Source of the DNA: Terriglobia bacterium
Lineage (GTDB): Bacteria > Acidobacteriota > Terriglobia > Terriglobales > Acidobacteriaceae
Direction: 5' to 3'
Assembly: GCA_020073495.1 (NCBI GenBank)
Contig: JAIQFD010000001.1
Location: 124,001 to 188,000 of the forward strand
Length of the DNA: 64,000 bases
A program made the translations under genes and the position numbers. The first letter of the stretch is position 1; each line of letters starts with the position of its first letter. The notes under the pieces are model-generated. The model was not told the origin of the DNA, did no database searches, and saw nothing but the letters and a program-made list of their open reading frames with translations. Shown one piece after another: positions 48,770 through 57,452 of the stretch.

Positions 48770-49255
48770 CTATCTGTTTCGTTCCGCTTCGGTTTGGGCT
48801 GCGGCGAATCCGCAGCAGCCGCCGCGCTCGATGCACGCGTTCAGCATGCGTAAGCCGTCGAACAGTTTTTGCCGTGAGTCTTCGGGAATGGCGTTGACGA
48901 TGGCGCCGGTGCGCTCCTGCATCAGGCGGTCGATGCGCTGCCGCACCTTGCGGCCCTCGCCGGTGATCTTGACGATGGAGGCGCGCCCGTCTCTCTGCCC
49001 TCCGCGCACGCGCTGCACCAGCCCCAGCTTCTCCAGCCGCTCCAGCACGCGGGTCATGGCGCTGGGGCTGATCTCGGCCGCCTGTGCCAGGTCGGAGAGG
49101 CGCGCGCCCTCCTGCCGCACCAGCATGCGCAGGATGGAGCACTGCCGCGCCGTCAGCCCTTCGCAACAGATCTCGTCCGGGCCCACCCGGCCCAGCAGCA
49201 CGGTCAGCCGCTCCAGTTCGTCACACCATCCGTGAAGGTCAGTGTTTCTCGTCAT
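48770..49255 (-). CDS. MarR-family regulator, Cys-rich
   Basis: Winged-helix repressor of 161 aa with the MarR core LSDLAQAAEISPSAMTRVLERLEKLGLVQRVRGGQRDGR. It has seven or more Cys, including C30-C31, C39 and a C-terminal C-C near 147-148, an arrangement suited to sensing arsenite or oxidants. It is the first gene of the marR-arsM pair. ATG 49255 sits six bases after a TATGAT box, implying a leaderless message; the TTG 49291 extension would lie within the promoter. Confidence 0.85.
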   Translation of the reverse strand: MTRNTDLHGWCDELERLTVLLGRVGPDEICCEGLTARQCSILRMLVRQEGARLSDLAQAAEISPSAMTRVLERLEKLGLVQRVRGGQRDGRASIVKITGEGRKVRQRIDRLMQERTGAIVNAIPEDSRQKLFDGLRMLNACIERGGCCGFAAAQTEAERNR

Positions 49256-49261
49256 GGCAAC

Positions 49262-49304
49262 ATCATAGGCAGAAGTATTTGCATGTGTCAATCAAATTAT
49301 TTGC
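49262..49304 (-). promoter_or_regulatory. marR-arsM promoter with direct-repeat operator candidate
   Basis: On the minus strand TTGACA (49291-49286) and TATGAT (49267-49262) are 18 bases apart, a near-consensus sigma-70 promoter. Two direct copies of GCAAATA (plus-strand TATTTGC at 49276-49282 and 49298-49304) are 22 bases apart, about two helix turns, and straddle the -35 box. The divergent DUF2252 gene starts 31 bases beyond. A regulator bound here could act on both genes. Confidence 0.6.
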
Positions 49305-49335
49305 CCCTCCCCCCTCGCTTACAATCGTTCCCTCC

Positions 49336-50424
49336 ATGAACGTCTTCAAAGCGACCAAGCGCTACCAGAGCTGGCTCTCCCAACACACCCACTTGTTGAA
49401 GGAAGACGTCCAGCACAAGCACGAGCGCATGGCCGCGGGCCCCTTCCCCTTCCTGCGCGCCACCTTCTACCGCTGGATGCAGTTGTGGCCGGGCATCTGC
49501 CCCGACCTGAAGCGGGCGCCCCAGGTGCTGGCCATCGGCGACCTGCACGTCGAGAACTTCGGCACCTGGCGCGACATCGACGGCCGCCTGGTCTGGGGCG
49601 TCAACGATTTCGACGAGGCCTATCCCCTGCCCTACACCGTGGATCTCGTGCGCCTGGCGGCCAGCGCCATCCTCGCCATCCACGACCGCAACCTGGCCGT
49701 CAATCCGGCGGGCGCCTGCGACGCCATCCTGGAAGGCTATGCCGCTTCCATGAACGCGGGCGGCAAGCCTTTCGTCCTGGAGGAGCAGGACACCTGGCTG
49801 CGAGACATCGCCATGAGCGAATTGCGCAACCCCGTCCGCTTCTGGAAGAAGATGGAGGCCTTGAAGCGTTGCAACCACTTGCCGGCCAGCGCGCGCGAGG
49901 CGCTGGAGTCGATGCTGCCCGAGCGCGGCATCAAGTACGAGGTCGCACACCGCGTGGCCGGACTGGGCAGTCTGGGGCGGCAGCGCTACGTGGCCCTGGC
50001 CACCTGGCGCGGGGGGCGCGTGGCCCGCGAGGCCAAGGCGCTCGTGCCTTCGGCCTGCTTCTGGACCGGCGAAGGCAAGGAGACTGAGATCCTTTATCAG
50101 GCCATCATCACGCAGGCCGTACGGTGCCCCGACCCGTTCGTGCAACTCCGCGGCAACTGGATCGTGCGCCGCCTTGCGCCCCACTGCTCCAAGATCGAGC
50201 TGTCGTCGCTGCCCGCGCGCCGCGACGAGCTGCGCCTCCTCTCCGCCATGGGCTGGGAGACCGCCAACATCCACCTCGGCACCCGGGGCAGCGTCAAATC
50301 TGTCCGGGCCGACCTCGGCAAGCGGAAGAGCCGGTGGCTGCGGGAAGCCGCCCACTCCATGGCGGCCGCTGTTCACAAGGATTGGGAGCGCTGGCGGAAG
50401 GAATACGGGAAGAAGGACGCCTAG
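49336..50424 (+). CDS. DUF2252 family protein
   Basis: 362 aa. The DUF2252 core is clear: GDLHVENFGTWRD, VWGVNDFDEAYPLPYTVDLV (kinase-like metal and catalytic layout) and a C-terminal region rich in Arg/Lys. The family resembles aminoglycoside phosphotransferase-type kinases, but its substrate is unknown. TACAAT lies 10 bases before ATG 49336 and no ribosome-binding site is present. The stop overlaps the opposing EamA stop: both use the palindrome CTAG. Confidence 0.8.
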   Translation: MNVFKATKRYQSWLSQHTHLLKEDVQHKHERMAAGPFPFLRATFYRWMQLWPGICPDLKRAPQVLAIGDLHVENFGTWRDIDGRLVWGVNDFDEAYPLPYTVDLVRLAASAILAIHDRNLAVNPAGACDAILEGYAASMNAGGKPFVLEEQDTWLRDIAMSELRNPVRFWKKMEALKRCNHLPASAREALESMLPERGIKYEVAHRVAGLGSLGRQRYVALATWRGGRVAREAKALVPSACFWTGEGKETEILYQAIITQAVRCPDPFVQLRGNWIVRRLAPHCSKIELSSLPARRDELRLLSAMGWETANIHLGTRGSVKSVRADLGKRKSRWLREAAHSMAAAVHKDWERWRKEYGKKDA

Positions 50425-51389
50425 TCAGCGCCCGCTTCGCACGCGGGCAATTCCGGCTCGCGCTCCGGCGCACCCGCGCGCGGGCGCACCTTGGCGCTGG
50501 TCACCAGCGCGACCGCTGCGATGATCACCACGGATCCGGCCACGATGAACACGTCGATCTTCTCGTGCAGGATCAGCCAGCCCAGGAACACGGCCACCAC
50601 CGGGTTGACGTAGGCGTAGGTCGCGACCTTCCCTGTCGGCACGTGGTCCAGCAGCCAGATGTAAGCCGTGTACCCGACCAGCGAGCCGAAGATCACCAGG
50701 TACACGATGGCTCCCAGTCCGCTGGCGGTCCAGTGCGACTTGGGAACATCCCCCAGTGCCAGCGCTCCCAGGAAGTTGACTACGCCTGCGATCAGCATCT
50801 CCCACCCGGTCGCGGCGTACACGCCGACGCCCACCGTCCAGCGCCGGGACAGTGTCGATCCCAGCGCCCAGACGCCCGAGGTGCACACCAGCGTGAGGCC
50901 GGCGAGGAGCTGCATCTTGCCCAGTCCCGCCCGCGCCGCCACCAGCTTCGGCCACAGCAGGACCACCAGCCCGGCGATGCCCAGCGCGATGCCCACCAAT
51001 CCGCGCCGCGAGAGGTGGTCGCCCTTCATCACCCAGGTGTCGATCACCAGGAACCACAGGGGGACGACCGCCACGATCAACGCCGCCAGACCGGTCGGCA
51101 CGTACAGCTCCGCCCAGCCCAGCAGCACGTTCGCGATGCTCAGCAGCAGGATCCCGATCACGCTCAGCTTCACAAAGTCGCGCGCGCCGATCGCGACCTT
51201 CTTCCCTTGCAGCGCACAGACCGTCAGCATGATCAGCCCTGCCGCCGTAAACCGCAGCGTCCCCATCATGTACGGGGGGAAGGACTCGACGGAGATGCGG
51301 ATCGCCAGGTAGGTCGAGCCCCAGAACACGTATACCAGCGCGAAGGCGAAGGCGACGCGGAACCGGTGCTGGCGCTGCTCGGCGGTCAT
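50421..51389 (-). CDS. EamA/DMT-superfamily transporter
   Basis: Ten-segment drug/metabolite exporter of 322 aa with two EamA repeats: FALVYVFWGSTYLAIRI near the start and GAIVYLVIFGSLVGYTAYIWLL in the second half. The C-terminal tail is acidic. ATG 51389 is preceded by AGGAAC at about eight bases; the frame stays open 25 codons upstream. It is likely an amino-acid or metabolite exporter; substrate unknown. Confidence 0.85.
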   Translation of the reverse strand: MTAEQRQHRFRVAFAFALVYVFWGSTYLAIRISVESFPPYMMGTLRFTAAGLIMLTVCALQGKKVAIGARDFVKLSVIGILLLSIANVLLGWAELYVPTGLAALIVAVVPLWFLVIDTWVMKGDHLSRRGLVGIALGIAGLVVLLWPKLVAARAGLGKMQLLAGLTLVCTSGVWALGSTLSRRWTVGVGVYAATGWEMLIAGVVNFLGALALGDVPKSHWTASGLGAIVYLVIFGSLVGYTAYIWLLDHVPTGKVATYAYVNPVVAVFLGWLILHEKIDVFIVAGSVVIIAAVALVTSAKVRPRAGAPEREPELPACEAGAD

Positions 51390-51512
51390 GGGTTTGTTCC
51401 TAACCCTATCAGACGTAATGGGCTTTATCGGTGATTCGAAATTCTTCCCGCTCCCCCTCAACACTGCGTACTGAGTACCGAGTACTGCGTACTTCCGTAC
51501 CCTTCCCAGGGG

Positions 51513-51541
51513 TTACGCGGACGAATCCAGTCCGCTATAAT
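51513..51541 (+). promoter_or_regulatory. Aminotransferase promoter with internal inverted repeat
   Basis: TTACGC (51513-51518), 17-base spacer, TATAAT (51536-51541). Within the spacer region GCGGAC (51517-51522) and GTCCGC (51530-51535) form a perfect 6-bp inverted repeat with seven bases between, placed so a bound repressor would block the polymerase. The leader to the ATG would be about 180 bases. The stretch before it (51465-51495) carries the repeat TACTGAGTACCGAGTACT, also found at 53262-53290. Confidence 0.5.
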
Positions 51542-51727
51542 GGCGTCAGGAGTTGGCGTCATGACGTTCGATCGCTTCCATTGTCCTTCCACGGCCCGGC
51601 CCAACCTCTTCGCCGGCGACTAGCCACTCCTCTCTTCTGCTCAAGGCGTTTCCGACCAACGCATCGCCTGCCGTCGCGCATTTTGCTGCGTGCACACGCG
51701 ATCCGAACTTTGGAAGAGAGGTTTGCC

Positions 51728-53089
51728 ATGGCTACCGAGACTATGACCCGTCCCGCAGGACCGAAGATCGTCACCAAGCTGCCGGGGCCGAACGCCCAGC
51801 GCGTGCTCAAGGGCGACGAGAAATGGATCTCGCCCTCCTACACCCGTTCCTACCCGCTGGTCGCCAAGCGCGGCCGCGGCGTGGTGATCGAGGACGTGGA
51901 CGGCAACGAGTTCTTCGATTTCTCCGCCGGCATCGCCGTGACCTCGACCGGTCACTGCCATCCCGAGGTGGTCGCCGCCATCCAGAAACAGGCCGGCGAG
52001 CTGATCCACATGTCGGGCACCGATTTCTACTACGAGAGCATGATCACGCTGGCCGAGCGGCTCTCCAAAATCGCGCCCATGAAGGGGCCGCACAAGGTGT
52101 ACTACGGCAACTCGGGCGCGGAGGCCATCGAGGCCGCGCTGAAACTGGCGCGCTACCACACCAAACGGCAGCACATCATAGCCTTCTACGGCGCGTTCCA
52201 CGGACGCACCATGGGGGCGCTGTCGCTGACCTCCTCCAAGCCGCAGCAGCGCCGCCGCTTCGCCCCTCTTATGCCCGGCGTCACCCACATCCCATTTCCC
52301 AACCTCTATCGCCGTCCCGCAGGGACCGACGCGACCGAGTACGCCGTGGGCTGTGCCCGCTTCCTCGAGGACAAGGTCTTTAAGACCAGCGTGCCGCCCG
52401 AGGAAGTGGCGGCCATCTTTGTCGAGCCCTTCCAGGGCGAGGGCGGATACCTGCCCGCACCGCCTGCGTTCATGCAGGAGCTGCGCCGCATCTGCGACAA
52501 GCACGGCATCCTGCTGGTGTGCGACGAAGTGCAGTCCGGCTGCGGCCGCACCGGCAAGTGGTGGGCCGTCGAGCACACCGGAGTCGAGCCTGACATCATC
52601 ACCATCGCCAAGGGCATCGCCTCCGGCATGCCGCTCGGCGTCACCCTGACCCGCGCCGAGATCATGGACTGGATTCCCGGCTCGCACGCCTCCACCTTCG
52701 GCGGCAACCCGGTCTGCATCGCGGCAGCCTTGGCCACCCTGGACGTGCTGGAACACGAAGGCGTGAAGAACTCGGAGAAGGTGGGCCGCCATATCATGCA
52801 GCGCATCAAGGACTGGCCGAAGAAGCACCGCATGGTGGGCGACGTCCGCGGCCTGGGCCTGATGATCGGCGTCGAGATCGTCACCGACCACGAGTCTAAG
52901 GGCATCGCCAAGGACGAGCGCGACCGCATCGTCGAGCTGGCGTTCGCGCGCGGCATCCTGTTCCTGGGCGCCGGCGAGAACTCCATCCGCATGTCGCCGC
53001 CGCTCATCGTCACCGCGGAGCAGGCCGACATCGCGCTCGACGTCCTCGAGGAGTGCATCTCTCTGGTGGAGAGCGGCAAGGCCAAGTAA
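51728..53089 (+). CDS. Class III PLP aminotransferase (GabT / AcOAT-like)
   Basis: 453 aa. The PLP lysine lies in ITIAKGIASGMPLG; GNSGAEAIEAALKLAR and the cofactor Asp in CDEVQSGCGRTG complete the class III set. This could be 4-aminobutyrate, acetylornithine or a related diamine aminotransferase; the long N-terminal lead and family pattern GAFHGRTMGALSLTSSKPQQ point to the GABA/acetylornithine group. ATG 51728 follows AGAGAGG; 338 bases separate it from the divergent EamA gene. A strong terminator follows. Confidence 0.88.
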   Translation: MATETMTRPAGPKIVTKLPGPNAQRVLKGDEKWISPSYTRSYPLVAKRGRGVVIEDVDGNEFFDFSAGIAVTSTGHCHPEVVAAIQKQAGELIHMSGTDFYYESMITLAERLSKIAPMKGPHKVYYGNSGAEAIEAALKLARYHTKRQHIIAFYGAFHGRTMGALSLTSSKPQQRRRFAPLMPGVTHIPFPNLYRRPAGTDATEYAVGCARFLEDKVFKTSVPPEEVAAIFVEPFQGEGGYLPAPPAFMQELRRICDKHGILLVCDEVQSGCGRTGKWWAVEHTGVEPDIITIAKGIASGMPLGVTLTRAEIMDWIPGSHASTFGGNPVCIAAALATLDVLEHEGVKNSEKVGRHIMQRIKDWPKKHRMVGDVRGLGLMIGVEIVTDHESKGIAKDERDRIVELAFARGILFLGAGENSIRMSPPLIVTAEQADIALDVLEECISLVESGKAK

Positions 53090-53119
53090 AGCACGGCCGC
53101 TCCAGCGTCCCTACAACCA

Positions 53120-53149
53120 CGGGCCAGCGCACATGCTGGCCCGCTTTTT
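53120..53149 (+). terminator. Rho-independent terminator
   Basis: Perfect 9-bp stem CGGGCCAGC / GCTGGCCCG with a six-base loop, followed by CTTTTTC, 30 bases after the aminotransferase stop. Confidence 0.92.
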
Positions 53150-53293
53150 CGATTGCAGATCTCAGATTTTAGATTCTTGATTTCAGATTATTTAGAGTCG
53201 CCGCATGTCACTCTGCAATCTGGAATTTGAAATCTGTAATCGGCTCATCTGTTATTGACTGGGTACTGAGTACCGAGTACTGGGTACTTCTTT

Positions 53294-54187
53294 ATGAAAC
53301 TCCGTTTTGCCAGCGCGCTGATCGGCGCCATGGTCCTGTGGGCCTCTGGCTTCGCCGGGATCCGCGCCGGGCTGACCGGTTACTCACCGGAGCACCTCGC
53401 GGTCCTGCGCTTTCTGGTCGCCTCCGCGACGATGGCCATCTACGCCCTGATCGCGCGCACTGCGCTGCCCAAGCGCACGGACATCTCTTTCATCCTGGTG
53501 ACGGGGTTCATCAGCATCACCTGGTATCACGTCGCGCTGAACATCGGCGAGCAGACGGTGAGCGCTGGGGCCTCCAGCATGCTCGTAGCCTCGGCGCCCA
53601 TCTTCTCCACGCTCATCGCGCATTTCTTCACCGGCGAACGCCTGCGCCTGCGGGCGTGGATGGGCATCTTTCTGTCTTTCTGCGGCGTCGGCCTGATCGC
53701 TCTGGGCGAAGGCGGTGGCCTGCGCTTCAGTTCCGGCGCCTGGCTGGTGCTCTCGTGCGCCCTGGCCACTGGGATCTCGGTGGTGTTGCAGAAGAAATAC
53801 GTGGCGCGCTATTCGCCCGCGGAGTTTTCCTGCCACCTGATCTGGGCGGGGACGCTGTTTCTGCTGCCGCTGGCCGGCGGTCTCCCCCAGGCGATCGCGC
53901 ACGCGCCCCTGAATGCCACCCTCGCGGTGATCTACATCGGCGTCTTCCCCGGCGCCATCGCCTATCTGGGATGGGGATACGCCCTGGCTCGCGTCCCCGC
54001 TTCCAACGCCGCCAGTTACCTGTACACCATTCCGGTGATTGCCATCTTCATCGCCTGGATCTGGCTGGGCGAGATCCCCCACATGATTTCACTCGCGGGT
54101 GGCGGAGTCGCCCTCGCCGGCGTGCTGCTGGTCAATACCCGCGCCAAGCAGAAGCTCTCAAACGTCGTGGTCGCGGAAGGCGACTGA
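53294..54187 (+). CDS. EamA/DMT-superfamily transporter
   Basis: 297 aa with ten membrane segments and two EamA repeats (MVLWASGFAGIRAGL; GVFPGAIAYLGWGYALARVP). It is only distantly like the EamA protein at 50.4 kb. No ribosome-binding site is obvious before ATG 53294; the upstream 200 bases are AT-rich with degenerate repeats such as GATTTCAGAT and TACTGAGTACC. Probably an exporter of amino acids or other metabolites. Confidence 0.85.
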   Translation: MKLRFASALIGAMVLWASGFAGIRAGLTGYSPEHLAVLRFLVASATMAIYALIARTALPKRTDISFILVTGFISITWYHVALNIGEQTVSAGASSMLVASAPIFSTLIAHFFTGERLRLRAWMGIFLSFCGVGLIALGEGGGLRFSSGAWLVLSCALATGISVVLQKKYVARYSPAEFSCHLIWAGTLFLLPLAGGLPQAIAHAPLNATLAVIYIGVFPGAIAYLGWGYALARVPASNAASYLYTIPVIAIFIAWIWLGEIPHMISLAGGGVALAGVLLVNTRAKQKLSNVVVAEGD

Positions 54188-54232
54188 CACTCATTGGTGA
54201 TTGGTGGTTGGTGATTGGTGATCGTTTCGAGT

Positions 54233-54303
54233 CACCGTGGAAGCCCACGCCTTCAGGCGTGGGTTCACAATGGCGCCATAAAGAAACGGCATTAGCCCCG
54301 GTG
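54233..54303. repeat. REP-like palindromic repeat, copy 1
   Basis: CACCGTGGA followed by the hairpin AGCCCACGCC-TTCA-GGCGTGGGTT, then a second hairpin around GAAACGGCATTAGCCCCG. Further copies occur at 55263-55330 and, diverged, at 55375-55445 and 60430-60500. A short tandem run of TTGGTGATTGGTGG precedes it. Confidence 0.75.
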
Positions 54304-54370
54304 GCATCGGAAGTCACGGGCGGGAAGCGGTGAATTTCGGCGTGCATGACCTCACAGGTACAATAGCGGG

Positions 54371-55162
54371 ATGCGTCTTCTCTTCACCATCCTGCTCATG
54401 CTCACAGTGGCGGCGGTTTCGGCTCAGACACCGCCTCCGTCGCTTCCCGCTCCCTCCGATGTCGCCGCGCCGCCGGCAGACGCCGCGAAAACGGCGTCCG
54501 GCCTTGCGACCAAAGTTCTGAAGCCCGGCGCCGGCAAAGATCACCCCGCCAAAGACGATCTCGTCACCATCGATTACACCGGTTGGACGACCGACGGGAA
54601 AATGTTCGACAGCTCGGTCACCCGCGGCAAGCCCGCGACCTTTCCCGTCGCCCGCGTGATCCCCGGCTTCAGCGAAGGCGTTCAGCTGATGGTCGCGGGG
54701 GAGACGCGCCGCCTGTGGATCCCCGAGTCGCTCGCCTACAAAGGCCAGCAGGGGAAACCGGCGGGGATGCTGGTGTTTGACGTGACGCTCATCGAGATGC
54801 CGACCCGCGCACCCGCCGACGTCAAAGCGCCTCCGCCCGATGCGAAGCGGACCGCCAGCGGCCTCGCCTACAAGGTGCTCCAGCCGGGCACGGGTGGACG
54901 CCACCCCAAGGCCAGCGACCAGGTCACAGTGCACTACACCGGCTGGACGATCGACGGGAAGATGTTCGACAGCTCCGTCACCCGCGGCGCGCCGGCGACC
55001 TTCCCGCTCAATCAAGTCATTCCCGGGTGGACCGAAGGCGTGCAGCTGATGGTCGAAGGTCAGAAAACGCGCTTCTGGATTCCCGAGAGGCTCGCATATC
55101 AGGGCAAGCAGGCGCCGTACGGGATGCTCGTGTTCGACGTGGAACTGATCAAGATCCAGTAG
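54371..55162 (+). CDS. Tandem FKBP-type peptidyl-prolyl isomerase
   Basis: 263-aa secreted protein. A signal peptide (LLMLTVAAVSAQ) is followed by two FKBP domains (about 40-140 and 155-263) that share DGKMFDSSVTRG and PATFP and are close to each other even at DNA level, so the duplication looks recent. Both keep the active-site Tyr/Asp/Phe pattern (IDYTGWT, VHYTGWT). Likely a periplasmic folding catalyst. No ribosome-binding site; TACAAT (54359-54364) ends six bases before ATG, suggesting a leaderless message. Confidence 0.9.
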   Translation: MRLLFTILLMLTVAAVSAQTPPPSLPAPSDVAAPPADAAKTASGLATKVLKPGAGKDHPAKDDLVTIDYTGWTTDGKMFDSSVTRGKPATFPVARVIPGFSEGVQLMVAGETRRLWIPESLAYKGQQGKPAGMLVFDVTLIEMPTRAPADVKAPPPDAKRTASGLAYKVLQPGTGGRHPKASDQVTVHYTGWTIDGKMFDSSVTRGAPATFPLNQVIPGWTEGVQLMVEGQKTRFWIPERLAYQGKQAPYGMLVFDVELIKIQ

Positions 55163-55505
55163 CGGACGCTTCGAATTTGCGATCGGTGATTTGTAATTTG
55201 TGATTGTTCCGAATCATGGTGAAAGCCCCGGCCTTCGGATTTGTGATTTGTGATTGTTTCGGATCACCGTGGAAGCCCACGCCTTCAGGCGTGGGTTCAC
55301 AGCGTGCTGAAGAGAAACGGCTTTAGCCGCGGGTCTTCCTTCGTGTCTTCCTTCGTGTCCTTTGTGGTGAATCTTTGGTGGAAGCCCCTGCCTTTAGGCC
55401 GGGGTTTATGACGTTTAGAAGAGAAACGGCTTTAGCCGCGGTAGGAGACAATTCCTCCCCGTCCTCCGTGGTGAAATCGTTCTTCCCCCGCGTACAATCT
55501 CTCGC
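55163..55505. repeat. Repeat-filled spacer with REP-like copies 2 and 3
   Basis: No gene. It holds GTGATTTGTAATTTGTGATT-type AT-rich words, a full REP-like copy at 55263-55330 (AGCCCACGCC-TTCA-GGCGTGGGTT, GAAACGGCTTTAGCCGCGG) and a diverged one at 55375-55445 (AGCCCCTGCC-TTTA-GGCCGGGGTT, again GAAACGGCTTTAGCCGCGG). Near the end TACAAT (55493-55498) is the likely -10 of the peptidase gene. Confidence 0.75.
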
Positions 55506-56900
55506 ATGACGCGAAAGCTATTTCTCGCCCTCATTCTTTTCTCGTCCTTGGTGGCGTTGGCCGCTCCGCGCACCATGCGCCTCGACTACTACCACTCCGG
55601 CAACGCAACCACCGAGATGTACAGCCTGGACCGCGTGGTGCTGGAGCCGCTGCCCTGGCCGGGAAATCCCAGCAAGAACCTCGACGATTCCAACCTCGGG
55701 AAGTACTGCTTCGAGGTGCGAGACCGCGCCACCAACCGCATCCTCTACTCGCGCGGATTCGCCTCCGTATTCGGCGAGTGGGAGACCACCGACGAAGCCA
55801 AAGCGCTCAACCGCACCTTCTCCGAGTCGCTGCGCTTTCCCATGCCGGACGCTCCCGTCCAGGTGATCTTGAAGAAGCGCGACGCGCAGAACGCCTTCCG
55901 CGAGGTCTGGTCCATCAACATCGATCCTCGGGACAAGTTCATCGACCGCTCCACGCCGGCGCCGCCGGGGAAGGTGATCGCTCTGCAGCAGTCGGGCGAT
56001 CCTGCCGTCAAGGTGGACTTCCTCATCCTGGGCGACGGCTACACCGCCGCCGAGCTGCCCAAGTTCGAGAAGGACGCCCGCCGCCTGATGGAAATCCTTT
56101 TCTCCACCTCGCCGTACAAAGAGCACCGCCAGGATTTCAACGTGTGGGGGCTGTGCCCGCCGGCGGCGGAGTCGGGCATCTCGCGCCCCTCCTCCGGCGT
56201 CCACAAGCGCTCGCCGCTGGGCGCCACCTACGACGCCTTTGGCTCCGAGCGCTACGTCCTCACCTTCGACAACCGCGATCTCCGCGACGTGGCCCAGTTC
56301 GCTCCCTACGAGTTCGTCGAGATCCTGGTCAACGACAAGATCTACGGCGGAGGCGGCATCTTCGGCCAGTACAGCACGGTCGCCGCCGACAACGCCAACT
56401 CCCCCTACGTCTTCGTGCACGAGTTCGGTCACCACTTCGCCGGCCTGGGCGACGAGTACTACACCTCCGACGTCGCCTACGGCCCCGCCACCGAAAAGAT
56501 CGAGCCTTGGGAGCCGAACATCACCGCCCTGCTCGATGCCAAGGATTTGAAATGGCGCGACCTGGTCGAGCCCGGCACGCCTCTGCCCACGCCCTGGAAC
56601 AAGACCTCATTCGAAGCCCTGGCGCGCGACATCCAGAAGCGCCGCCGCCAGCTCCGCGCCGACAACCGCCCCGAGTCGGAGATGGACGCGCTCTTCCGCG
56701 ACGAGCGCAAGAACGAGAATGAATTATTCGCCGCGGACAAATACGCCGCCAAGGTGGGCGCCTTCGAAGGCGCGATGTATGAGGCCAAGGGCTACTACCG
56801 CCCGCAGGAAGATTGCATCATGTTCACACGGTACGACCGGTTCTGCGCCGTCTGCCGCCGCGCCATCGAGCGCGTGATCGCCATGTACACGGTTCAATAG
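55506..56900 (+). CDS. Secreted M64-family metallopeptidase
   Basis: 464 aa with a signal peptide (LFLALILFSSLVALAAP). An N-terminal M64 domain is followed by the peptidase domain with KVDFLILGDGYTAAE and the zinc site HEFGHHFAGLGDEY (HExxH plus distal GDE). M64 enzymes include the Clostridium IgA protease, but most are uncharacterised. There is no ribosome-binding site: TACAAT ends seven bases before ATG 55506, so the message may be leaderless. It converges on the PD-(D/E)XK gene with a three-base gap. Confidence 0.9.
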   Translation: MTRKLFLALILFSSLVALAAPRTMRLDYYHSGNATTEMYSLDRVVLEPLPWPGNPSKNLDDSNLGKYCFEVRDRATNRILYSRGFASVFGEWETTDEAKALNRTFSESLRFPMPDAPVQVILKKRDAQNAFREVWSINIDPRDKFIDRSTPAPPGKVIALQQSGDPAVKVDFLILGDGYTAAELPKFEKDARRLMEILFSTSPYKEHRQDFNVWGLCPPAAESGISRPSSGVHKRSPLGATYDAFGSERYVLTFDNRDLRDVAQFAPYEFVEILVNDKIYGGGGIFGQYSTVAADNANSPYVFVHEFGHHFAGLGDEYYTSDVAYGPATEKIEPWEPNITALLDAKDLKWRDLVEPGTPLPTPWNKTSFEALARDIQKRRRQLRADNRPESEMDALFRDERKNENELFAADKYAAKVGAFEGAMYEAKGYYRPQEDCIMFTRYDRFCAVCRRAIERVIAMYTVQ

Positions 56901-56903
56901 CCG

Positions 56904-57452
56904 CTAGATCGAACCGGCTTCAGCCGCACTGAAAAAGAATTCCTCTGCGATCTCTGCGGTCGAATACGCCGGGTCCGCGCACGCCTGCAACTCGATCCCA
57001 TATCCCGGGACGCACCCTCGCATCAGGTCCCACGCATCCCTGTACTTTTCCCACTGCGCGTGACTGTTGCGGATGTGCGGCATCACGTACCCCACGTCGT
57101 ACCGCGACGCCTTCCGCCTCGGGATCACGTACCACGCATCCTCCGGCACGACGTACACAACGATGAAATCCACCTCGCCCTTCCGGTACCGATGTCTCCT
57201 CGACCCGCTGGCCTTGAACCGGTACATGTTGTCTGTTTTCCCCCACGACGACTTCACCTGCACCCGGCTGACTCTGCTCCCTGGCGCAAACACCAGGAAG
57301 TCGAACCGATGGTTGTCGCCATACGGACGGCACACCGTGAACCCCAGGCTCATCGCCTTGGCCATGAACACCAGCTCCGCCCATTCGCCCTTGGTCTTGC
57401 GATGGCGCAGACGAGGACACACCCGCGCCGGCGCACGTTTACGCTTTTTCAT
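56904..57452 (-). CDS. PD-(D/E)XK nuclease-like protein (repeat-derived tail)
   Basis: 182 aa resembling the group I intron-associated PD-(D/E)XK endonucleases: TKGEWAELVFMAKAMSLGF, then YGDNHRFDFLVF and VQVKSSW supply the Asp...Gln-x-Lys-type active site, and EVDFIVVYVVPEDAWYVIP follows. No intron is seen nearby. The last about 19 codons and the stop lie in an intergenic repeat that recurs at 60492-60530 and 60603-60646 (TTCAGCCGC, GAATTCCTCTGCG, TCTCTGCGGT), so its C-terminus was acquired from a repeat. The start is ATG in a Lys/Arg-rich lead. Confidence 0.7.
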   Translation of the reverse strand: MKKRKRAPARVCPRLRHRKTKGEWAELVFMAKAMSLGFTVCRPYGDNHRFDFLVFAPGSRVSRVQVKSSWGKTDNMYRFKASGSRRHRYRKGEVDFIVVYVVPEDAWYVIPRRKASRYDVGYVMPHIRNSHAQWEKYRDAWDLMRGCVPGYGIELQACADPAYSTAEIAEEFFFSAAEAGSI

